Below, piece by piece: positions 8,247 to 15,088 of a DNA stretch of 64,000 bases. The translations under genes and the position numbers were made by a program. The notes under the pieces were generated by a model. It searched no databases. It was not told the origin of the DNA and was given only the letters and a program-made list of their open reading frames with translations. This DNA comes from CTSoil-043 sp963821235. Its GTDB lineage: Bacteria > Chloroflexota > Limnocylindria > Limnocylindrales > CSP1-4. How positions within the stretch are numbered: the stretch's first letter is position 1; the number at the start of each line of letters is the position of its first letter. The stretch covers positions 2,356,001 to 2,420,000 of the forward strand of contig CAWGCS010000001.1 of NCBI GenBank assembly GCA_963821235.1, read 5' to 3'.

Positions 8247-9299
8247 TCATTCGCGAGGCACACCTCCCACGCTGGATTGCCGAATGACCAGCTCCGTCGG
8301 CAGGAGCACGCGTCGGGGTGACCGGCCCGCGTCCCCTGACAGCTGCAGCAGCTCCCGGGCAGCCTCGATCCCCTGTTGACGGACTCCCTGCCGCACGGTC
8401 GTCAGGGGAGGGTCGAGATGCGCCGCGAACTCGAGGTCGTCGAACCCGGCGAGCGCGACCTGGTCCGGGACCAGCAGCCCGCGGGCGCGGATCGTCTCGA
8501 GGGCGCCTGCCGCGGTCGCGTCGTTGGCGCAGAAGATGGCGTCGACGCCTTGGTCGAGGAGCTCGGCTGCCCCTGCCACCCCGGACCGGAGGTTGAAGTC
8601 GCCGTCCACGACGAGTCCGTCGAAGCTGAGCCCGGCGCGGCGCATCGCCCGCTGATATCCGGTCACCCGGTCTTCGCCGGCCACCGTGTCGCGGCTGCCC
8701 GTGATGTGGCCGACGCGCGTCCGGCCAAGGGAGATCAGGTGCGTCGTGATGGCATCGGCCGCCTGCTCGTTGTCGATGTCGACGTAGCTCGCGGTCCGGT
8801 CAGACCGGCGGTGTCCGATCAGGACCGTGGGCAGGCTGGCGGAGAGCAGCCCGTCGACGACGGGATCCTGCAGGGTGTGAGCGGAGACGATGACGCCGTC
8901 GAGGAAGCTCATCCCGAGGACGTGGTCGAGCGTCTCCTCCTTCGTTCGATTGCCCAGCCACAGCATCATCCCGGCGCCCTGCTCGGCCAGGTAGTCGGTG
9001 ATGCCCTGCAGCAGCTGGGAGAAGTACGGGTCCGAGAACAGCTGGTGGGGGTCGACGTGCATGACGACGCCGACCACTCCGGATCGCCCCGAGGCCAGCG
9101 TGCGCGCTGCGGCGTTCCGCCGAAAGCTGGTTCGGGCGAGCACCTGCAGCACGCGGCGCCGGGTGGCCTCCGCCACTGGCCCGCCGTTGAGGACGCGAGA
9201 GACCGTGGCGCGCGAGACCCCGCTCAGGGCAGCGAGGTCGTCGAGGGTCCGAGCCTGGTCCTGCTCGCCTGGATCGCCGTTCGATGCGTTCCCGGCCAC
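8247..9299 (-). CDS. LacI-family transcriptional regulator of the sugar island
   Basis: A 350-residue repressor. The helix-turn-helix is at about residues 17-45 (TLDDLAALSGVSRATVSRVLNG, then a TRRRV hinge helix leading to the NAAARTLASGRSGVVGVV linker), followed by a periplasmic-binding-like effector domain (DGVIVSAHTL, GHRRSDRTASYVDIDNEQAA, DAIFCANDATAAGAL, GFDDLEFAAHLDPPLTTVRQ). The start is GTG 9299. The gene heads the minus-strand unit containing the ABC importer, and an operator-like palindrome lies 23 bases upstream of its start, so autoregulation of the whole import operon is likely. A second, better palindrome precedes the divergent glycosidase operon. The inducer is probably an imported oligosaccharide or its breakdown product. 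Confidence 0.93.
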   Translation of the reverse strand: MAGNASNGDPGEQDQARTLDDLAALSGVSRATVSRVLNGGPVAEATRRRVLQVLARTSFRRNAAARTLASGRSGVVGVVMHVDPHQLFSDPYFSQLLQGITDYLAEQGAGMMLWLGNRTKEETLDHVLGMSFLDGVIVSAHTLQDPVVDGLLSASLPTVLIGHRRSDRTASYVDIDNEQAADAITTHLISLGRTRVGHITGSRDTVAGEDRVTGYQRAMRRAGLSFDGLVVDGDFNLRSGVAGAAELLDQGVDAIFCANDATAAGALETIRARGLLVPDQVALAGFDDLEFAAHLDPPLTTVRQGVRQQGIEAARELLQLSGDAGRSPRRVLLPTELVIRQSSVGGVPRE

Positions 9300-9321
9300 A
9301 ACCGCCCTCCAGCGGCGCGAG

Positions 9322-9335
9322 TGGAAGCGCTCTCA
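9322..9335. promoter_or_regulatory. LacI-type operator upstream of lacI
   Basis: The sequence tggaagcgctctca is an imperfect palindrome centred on the GC of AGCGCT, the typical core of LacI-family operators. It sits 23 bases upstream of the regulator's GTG start and shares tggaagcgct with the operator at 10044-10057. It would allow autorepression and co-repression of the downstream ABC importer genes. Confidence 0.6.
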
Positions 9336-9513
9336 GAGTAGGACCGGCTGTCAAGGGCTGTCATCGGCCATTCGGCCTGTCTGGGCGTCCCTGGCGCCGG
9401 ATCGACGAGGCGAATCCGCGGTGAGGTCAGTCGACGGGCGCACCAGGAAACCGGAATGGGGAGTGTGGCAGACTACCGGGCAAGACCCGAGCAGGTGTGG
9501 AGGAACCGCCTAC

Positions 9514-9993
9514 GTGACGCCGCCCGGAAGAGAGTCGCACTGGCTCCGCAACGTTTCGGTCGGCGTCGTCGGTGTCATGGTCCTGCTGGCAGTGCTCGGC
9601 TCCGCCAGCCGCCCGCGGGACAACGCGCCGGCGAATCCCGCCCCCGAGGCCACTTCCGACACGGGCTCACCCACCGACTCGGGCTCGCCCGCTCCGCCAG
9701 GGCAGACCCTGCTCTCCATCGAGGGTGCCGGCCCAGCGACGTCCGACCCCTTCCAGGCCAGCGGTGAGAGCGTCGAGGTGACGTACGACTACACGTGCAC
9801 CACCGAGGACAGCTTCACGCTCAACTTCTATGGCGCCAACACGAGCCCGGTGCTGCCGGACGTCCTCGTCAGCGAGTTCGGCGCACAGGGCTCGAGCACC
9901 ATGACCGAGAGCCTGAACGCCGCACCGGGACCATTCCACGTCGAGGTCGACTCGCTGTGTGCGTGGTCGATCGAGGTGGTCGGCGCCCCCTGA
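9514..9993 (+). CDS. Hypothetical membrane-anchored or secreted protein
   Basis: A 159-residue product from GTG 9514, which has a ggagga Shine-Dalgarno sequence about 9 bases upstream. A hydrophobic N-terminal segment (NVSVGVVGVMVLLAVLGS) would act as signal anchor. It is followed by a Pro/Ser/Thr/Gly-rich linker (about residues 35-68) and a small beta-type domain with two cysteines (YDYTCTTEDSF near the middle, SLCAWSIEV near the end) that could form a disulfide. This architecture suits a small extracellular beta-sandwich on a flexible stalk. I do not recognise the family. It lies between the divergent lacI and GH1 genes, but its own link to sugar use is unproven. Confidence 0.6.
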   Translation: MTPPGRESHWLRNVSVGVVGVMVLLAVLGSASRPRDNAPANPAPEATSDTGSPTDSGSPAPPGQTLLSIEGAGPATSDPFQASGESVEVTYDYTCTTEDSFTLNFYGANTSPVLPDVLVSEFGAQGSSTMTESLNAAPGPFHVEVDSLCAWSIEVVGAP

Positions 9994-10025
9994 CCTCCCC
10001 CCTGCCCGGCTCGTCCACCCGGACG

Positions 10026-10065
10026 CGCGATCGCGGGAATCGATGGAAGCGCTTCCGCGATCGCG
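10026..10065. repeat. Paired CGCGATCGCG palindromes around the operator
   Basis: Two identical 10-base palindromes, cgcgatcgcg, occur at 10026-10035 and 10056-10065. They flank the operator at 10044-10057 (the second touches it). Spacing between their centres is 30 bases, about three helical turns, which would place them on the same DNA face. They may be additional regulator sites or chance in GC-rich DNA. Confidence 0.5.
10044..10057. promoter_or_regulatory. LacI-type operator upstream of the glycosidase operon
   Basis: tggaagcgcttccg contains the perfect 12-base palindrome ggaagcgcttcc (10045-10056), a textbook LacI-family operator core. It lies about 110 bases upstream of the GH1 start and presumably controls the GH1-GH130-GH94-GH94 operon together with the operator at 9322-9335. 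Confidence 0.75.
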
Positions 10066-10169
10066 ACGGAAACCCCACGGCTGTGCGAGGCGATGCTGTA
10101 CCATGAGCGCGGGAGATGCCCCCTCAGCACCGAACCGGCATGTGCGCGCTTCCAACCCGAGGAGCAGCA

Positions 10170-11528
10170 GTGGAACCGCGATCCTTCCCCGACGAGTTCG
10201 TGTGGGGAGCCGCGACGGCCTCGTACCAGATCGAAGGGGCGGTCCGCGAGGACGGCCGGGGGGAGTCCATCTGGGACCGCTTCTCCCACTCGCCGGGCCG
10301 CGTGCGCAACGGCGACACCGGGGACGTGGCATGCGACCACTACCACCGCTTCCGGGACGATGTGGCGTTGATCGCGGGGCTCGGCCTGAACGCCTATCGC
10401 TTCTCCGTGTCATGGTCGCGCGTGCTCCCTGCAGGGACCGGCGCGGTGAACCAGGCCGGGCTCGACTTCTACGACCGGCTCGTCGATGAGCTGTTGGCCC
10501 GCGACATCGCCCCGTTCCTGACGCTCTACCACTGGGACCTTCCGCAGGCGCTCGAGGATGCCGGCGGATGGCCGGTCCGCGCCACCGCCGAGGCCTTCGC
10601 CGACTACGCTGGGATCGTCGCCGCGCGCCTCGGCGGCCGGGTTCGCAGCATCGCCACGCTCAACGAGCCGTGGGTCGTCGCCGACCACGGCTATCGGATC
10701 GGCACCCACGCTCCCGGGCGGAGCGAGCCGGCCGGGGCGATCACCGCCGCCCACCATCTGCTGGTGGCCCATGGGCTGGGCGTGCAGGCGATCCGTGCCG
10801 CCGCCCCCGGGACCCCGGCCGGGATCGTGCTCAACCTCGGGCCGATGCAGCCCGCCTCGTCGCATCCCCTCGACCTGGAGGCGGCCTCCGCCGAGCACGA
10901 CTGGCTCAACCGCTGGTACCTCGACCCGCTCGTCGGGCGGCCTTACCCCGAGCTGCCCCGGTGGGCCGCGGGCGCATCCCGCGCCGAGATCCGGAACGGC
11001 GACATGGAGCTGATCGCGGCGCCGCTCGACTTCCTCGGCGTGAACTACTACAGCCGGAACTGGGTCCGCTCGCCGCTCCTCCCGCCGCTCCAGCCGACCG
11101 GGGAACCGGCGGAGCGGACGGGGATGGGCTGGGAGGTCTATCCGGCCGGCCTCGCCCAGACGCTCGAGCTCGTGGCGTCGCGGACGGGCACCCTCCCGCT
11201 GTACATCACCGAGAACGGCGCCGCCTATCCGGTGGACGATGCCGAGCCCGCGCGCGACCCGGCGCGCGTCAGCTACCTCCGCCGGCACCTCGATGCCGCG
11301 CTCGACGCTGTCGAGCGCGGGGTGCCCCTGCGGGGGTACTTCGTGTGGTCCCTGCTCGACAACTTCGAGTGGGCCCACGGGTACGGCCCGCGGTTCGGGA
11401 TCGTCCACGTGGACTACGGGACGCTGGAGCGGCGCGTCCGCGACAGCGCCAGGTTCATGGCCGCCGTCGCGCGCTCCGGACGGCTCCCGCTCGACGACGT
11501 TGCGTCGAGCGGCCGTCCTCCCGCCTGA
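10170..11528 (+). CDS. GH1 family beta-glucosidase (or related beta-glycosidase)
   Basis: A 452-residue cytoplasmic (no signal peptide) (beta/alpha)8-barrel glycosidase that would split imported beta-glucosides or short cello-oligosaccharides. Both retaining-mechanism carboxylates are visible: the acid/base in TLNEPW (E166) and the nucleophile in YITENG (E348). Other GH1 marks are FVWGAATASYQIEG at the N-terminus, YHWDLPQALED, and the aglycone-site WSLLDNFEWAHGYGPRFGIVHVD near the end. The GTG at 10170 is chosen because an aggag site lies just upstream and homology begins there; ATGs at 10116 and 10140 would add unrelated residues. It is first in the plus-strand operon, 61 bases before GH130. 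Confidence 0.94.
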   Translation: MEPRSFPDEFVWGAATASYQIEGAVREDGRGESIWDRFSHSPGRVRNGDTGDVACDHYHRFRDDVALIAGLGLNAYRFSVSWSRVLPAGTGAVNQAGLDFYDRLVDELLARDIAPFLTLYHWDLPQALEDAGGWPVRATAEAFADYAGIVAARLGGRVRSIATLNEPWVVADHGYRIGTHAPGRSEPAGAITAAHHLLVAHGLGVQAIRAAAPGTPAGIVLNLGPMQPASSHPLDLEAASAEHDWLNRWYLDPLVGRPYPELPRWAAGASRAEIRNGDMELIAAPLDFLGVNYYSRNWVRSPLLPPLQPTGEPAERTGMGWEVYPAGLAQTLELVASRTGTLPLYITENGAAYPVDDAEPARDPARVSYLRRHLDAALDAVERGVPLRGYFVWSLLDNFEWAHGYGPRFGIVHVDYGTLERRVRDSARFMAAVARSGRLPLDDVASSGRPPA

Positions 11529-11589
11529 CACGCCCCGGCGCCGCACCGTCCACCACACCGCACGCGGAGCACGAGGAAAGGGAACTCCG

Positions 11590-12603
11590 ATGGCGACGTC
11601 CCGGCCGACGCCGGATCCCGCTCCCCCGTCGGATGCAGCGCCCCCGACTCCCTGGGAGGACCGACCAGCGGGTTCCCGCGACGTGATCTGGCGATCGTCG
11701 CGCAACCCGATCATCGCCCGCGACCACCTCCCCCGCTCGAACAGCATCTTCAACTCGGCGGTCGTCCGGTTTCGCGACGGTTACGCCGGGGTCTTCCGCG
11801 TCGACGACACGACGCGGGCGATGAACGTCCACGTCGGGCGGAGCCCGGACGGGGTGGCCTGGCGGATCGCGCCGGAGCCGATCGTGTTCGTGCCGGCGGA
11901 CGACCGCGTCGTGGAGATCCAGGGAGGCTTCGAGCACGCCTACGACCCCCGCGTGACCTGGCTGGAGGATCGCTTCTACGTCACCTGGTGCAACGGCTAC
12001 CACGGCCCCACGATCGGCGTGGGGTACACCCACGACTTCGAGACGTTCCACCAGCTCGACAACGCGTTCCTGCCGTTCAACCGCAACGGCGTCCTGTTCC
12101 CGCGCCGCATCGGCGGCGCGTACGCGATGCTCAGCCGTCCCAGCGACAACGGGCACACGCCGTTCGGCGACATCTTCTACTCGGAGAGCCCGGACCTGAT
12201 CCACTGGGGCCGCCATCGCCACGTGATGGCGCCCGTCCCGTGGACGTGGCAGTCCACCAAGGTCGGCGCGGGCCCCACGCCGATCGAGACCCCGGAGGGC
12301 TGGCTGCTCATCTACCACGGCGTCCTGACGTCCTGCAACGGCTTCGTCTACTCGATGGGCGCCGCGCTGCTCGACCTGGAGCAGCCCTGGAGGGTGATCG
12401 CCCGCAGCCGGGACTACCTCATGTCGCCCCAGGCTCCGTACGAGCAGGTGGGCGACGTCCCGAACGTCTTCTTCCCCTGCGCCGCCCTCGTGGACGAGGC
12501 CCGCGACCGCCTGACGATCTACTACGGGGGGGCCGACACCGTCACCTGCATGGCCCACGGGCTCCTGTCCGAGGTCGTGGAGTTCGTCCGCTCGCGGTCC
12601 TGA
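11590..12603 (+). CDS. GH130 family beta-mannoside phosphorylase-like enzyme
   Basis: A 337-residue five-bladed beta-propeller enzyme of the GH130 type. This family phosphorolyses beta-1,4-mannosyl linkages (mannosyl-glucose, manno-oligosaccharides or mannosyl-N-acetylglucosamine) to mannose 1-phosphate. The catalytic aspartate lies in HAYDPRVTWLEDRFYVTWC (D119). Other marks are SNSIFNSAVVRF, the phosphate-binding-type RNGVLFPRRIGG and GAGPTPIETPEGWLLIYHG, and the terminal FPCAALVDE...IYYGGADT. There is no signal peptide. The ATG at 11590 has an aggaaagg site upstream. The gene is 25 bases ahead of the first GH94 gene. Exact substrate is not determinable here, but the context suggests glucomannan-derived oligosaccharides. 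Confidence 0.9.
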   Translation: MATSRPTPDPAPPSDAAPPTPWEDRPAGSRDVIWRSSRNPIIARDHLPRSNSIFNSAVVRFRDGYAGVFRVDDTTRAMNVHVGRSPDGVAWRIAPEPIVFVPADDRVVEIQGGFEHAYDPRVTWLEDRFYVTWCNGYHGPTIGVGYTHDFETFHQLDNAFLPFNRNGVLFPRRIGGAYAMLSRPSDNGHTPFGDIFYSESPDLIHWGRHRHVMAPVPWTWQSTKVGAGPTPIETPEGWLLIYHGVLTSCNGFVYSMGAALLDLEQPWRVIARSRDYLMSPQAPYEQVGDVPNVFFPCAALVDEARDRLTIYYGGADTVTCMAHGLLSEVVEFVRSRS

Positions 12604-12628
12604 CCGCCACGAGGCGGAGGAGGTCGTC

Positions 12629-15088
12629 ATGCGCTACGGGCACTTCGATGACGAGCGGCGTGAATACGTCATCACGCATCCCGACACGCCGCTCCCGTGG
12701 ATCAACTATCTCGGCAGCGATGACTACTTCGGGATCATCTCGAACACCGCGGGCGGGTACTCCTTCTACCGCGACGCGCGGCTCCGCCGGCTCACGCGCT
12801 ACCGATACAACAACGCGCCGCTCGACCTCGGCGGCCGGTACGTCTACCTCCGCGACGACGAGTCGGGCGACTACTGGAGCCCCAGCTGGCAGCCCACCCA
12901 GCGCGACCTGGAAGACTACGCCTGCCGCCATGGCCTGGGGTACACGGTCATCTCCTCGCGCTACCACGGCATCAGCGCCGAGACGCTCTACTTCGTGCCC
13001 GGTGGCGAGACCCTGGAGGTCTGGCGGGCCCGGGTCACGAACGACCGGCCCGCGGCCGCACACCTCTCGCTCTTCAGCTCGATCGAGTTCTGCCTGTGGG
13101 ACGCCCAGGACGACGCCACCAACTTCCAACGCAACTACTCCGTCGGCGAGGTGGAGGTCGAGGGCGGCGTCATCTACCACAAGACGGAGTACCGCGAGCG
13201 GCGCGACCACTTCGCCTACTTCGCCTGCTCGGAGCCGGTGGCTGGATTCGACACCCGGCGTGACGCCTTCCTGGGGCCCTACCGCGGCTGGGACCGGCCC
13301 ATCGCGGTCGAGCGGGGCGCGTCGTCCAACTCGATCGCCCACGGCTGGCAACCCTCGGGCTCGCACCATGTGCGCCTGGACCTCGGCCCGGGCGAGACGA
13401 AGGAAGTCATCTTCCTGCTCGGCTACGCGGAGAACCCGCGGGACGCCAAGTTCGACCCGCCCGCGTCGCAGACGATCGACAAGCGGCTGGTCCGGCCGAC
13501 GATCGCGCGGTACCTGCAGCCCGCCGTGGTGGCCGAGGCGCTCGAGGCGCTGCAGGCACGCTGGACCGACCTTCTCGGGACCTGCCAGGCACAGACGGGG
13601 AACGAGCACGTCGACCGGATGCACAACGTCTGGAACCCCTACCAGTGCATGGTGACGTTCAACCTGTCCCGCTCGGCGTCGCTCTTCGAGTCGGGCATCG
13701 GCCGCGGGATGGGGTTCCGCGACACGACCCAGGACCTGCTGGGCTTCGTCCACCTGGTCCCCTCGCGAGCGCGCGAGCGGCTCCTCGACGTCACCTCGAC
13801 GCAGCTGCCAACGGGCGGGGCGTATCACCAGTACCAGCCCCTCACCAAGCGCGGCAACGACGCCGTGGGCTCGGGGTTCAACGACGATCCGCTGTGGCTC
13901 GTGCTCTCCGTGGCGGCCTACCTGAAGGAGACCGGCGACGCGTCGATCCTCGACGCCGCCCTTCCCTACGACAACCAGCCCGACACCGAGCGTCCCCTCT
14001 ACGAGCACCTCCAGCGCTCCATCGCCTACACGCTGGAACGGCTCGGCCCGCACGGCCTGCCGCTCATCGGCCATGCCGACTGGAACGACTGCCTGAACCT
14101 CAACTGCTTCTCCGAGACGCCCGGCGAGTCGTTCCAGACGACGGAGACCCGGAGCGGCGGGGTCGCCGAGTCGGTCTTCATCGCCGGCCTCTTCGTGATG
14201 GCGGCAGGCGAGCTCGCAGCGATCGCCGAGATGCGGGGCGACGGTTCGGAGGCTTCCAGGTGCAGGTCCGCCGCGGCGGACATGCGGGCCGCCGTGGACG
14301 CGCACGGCTGGGACGGCGCCTGGTTCCGGCGGGCCTACGACTACTTCGGCCGGCCCGTCGGCTCGGCCGAGAACGACGAGGGCCAGATCTTCATCGAGCC
14401 GCAGGGCATGTGCGTCCTCGCCGGCATCGGAATCGGGGACGGCCGGGCCCGCCTTGCGCTGGACTCCGTTCGGGAGCGCCTGGCGACACCGGAGGGGATC
14501 GTCGTGCTCCAGCCGGCGTTCTCCCGGTACTACCTGCATCTTGGCGAGATCTCCTCGTACCCGGCCGGGTACAAGGAGAACGCCAGCGTCTTCTGCCACA
14601 CGAACCCCTGGCTGATGATCGCCGAGACGGTGCTCGGCAGGGGTGACGCGGCCCTGGACTACCACCTCCGGATCAACCCATCGGCCCGCGAGGGGATCGG
14701 AGAGATCCATCGCGTGGAGCCGTACGTCTACCCCCAGATGATCGCGGGACGGGACTCCGCGACCCCGGGCGAAGCGAAGAACACCTGGCTGACAGGAACG
14801 GCCGCCTGGAGCTTCGTCGCCATCAGCCAATGGATCCTCGGCATCCGGCCCGAGCACGCCGGCCTGCGGATCGATCCCTGCGTGCCCGCGGCGTGGGGCG
14901 GCTTCACGGCGACGCGACGCTTCCGGGGTGCGACGTACCGGATCGCGGTCCGGAAGCAGCCGGGCACGTCCGGCCGGGTGGCGAGGCTCCGGGTGGATGG
15001 TCGGCCCGTGGACGGCAATCTCGCCCCGCTGCCCGCGGCACCGGCAACGGAGATCGTGGTGGAGGCGTTCGTCGAGGCGACCCCGTGA
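12629..15088 (+). CDS. Cellobiose phosphorylase (GH94)
   Basis: An 819-residue enzyme that would convert cellobiose plus phosphate to glucose 1-phosphate and glucose in the cytoplasm, saving one ATP relative to hydrolysis. Length matches characterised cellobiose phosphorylases (about 820). The N-terminal beta-sandwich begins MRYGHFDDERREYVIT and contains WINYLGSDDYFGIISNTAGG. The (alpha/alpha)6 catalytic core has GIGRGMGFRDTTQDLLG and HADWNDCLNLN, with the proton-donor aspartate at about D487. The C-terminal part has YKENASVFCHTNPW and NTWLTGTAAW. A strong ggcggaggagg site precedes the ATG at 12629. It overlaps the following GH94 gene by four bases. Confidence 0.93.
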   Translation: MRYGHFDDERREYVITHPDTPLPWINYLGSDDYFGIISNTAGGYSFYRDARLRRLTRYRYNNAPLDLGGRYVYLRDDESGDYWSPSWQPTQRDLEDYACRHGLGYTVISSRYHGISAETLYFVPGGETLEVWRARVTNDRPAAAHLSLFSSIEFCLWDAQDDATNFQRNYSVGEVEVEGGVIYHKTEYRERRDHFAYFACSEPVAGFDTRRDAFLGPYRGWDRPIAVERGASSNSIAHGWQPSGSHHVRLDLGPGETKEVIFLLGYAENPRDAKFDPPASQTIDKRLVRPTIARYLQPAVVAEALEALQARWTDLLGTCQAQTGNEHVDRMHNVWNPYQCMVTFNLSRSASLFESGIGRGMGFRDTTQDLLGFVHLVPSRARERLLDVTSTQLPTGGAYHQYQPLTKRGNDAVGSGFNDDPLWLVLSVAAYLKETGDASILDAALPYDNQPDTERPLYEHLQRSIAYTLERLGPHGLPLIGHADWNDCLNLNCFSETPGESFQTTETRSGGVAESVFIAGLFVMAAGELAAIAEMRGDGSEASRCRSAAADMRAAVDAHGWDGAWFRRAYDYFGRPVGSAENDEGQIFIEPQGMCVLAGIGIGDGRARLALDSVRERLATPEGIVVLQPAFSRYYLHLGEISSYPAGYKENASVFCHTNPWLMIAETVLGRGDAALDYHLRINPSAREGIGEIHRVEPYVYPQMIAGRDSATPGEAKNTWLTGTAAWSFVAISQWILGIRPEHAGLRIDPCVPAAWGGFTATRRFRGATYRIAVRKQPGTSGRVARLRVDGRPVDGNLAPLPAAPATEIVVEAFVEATP

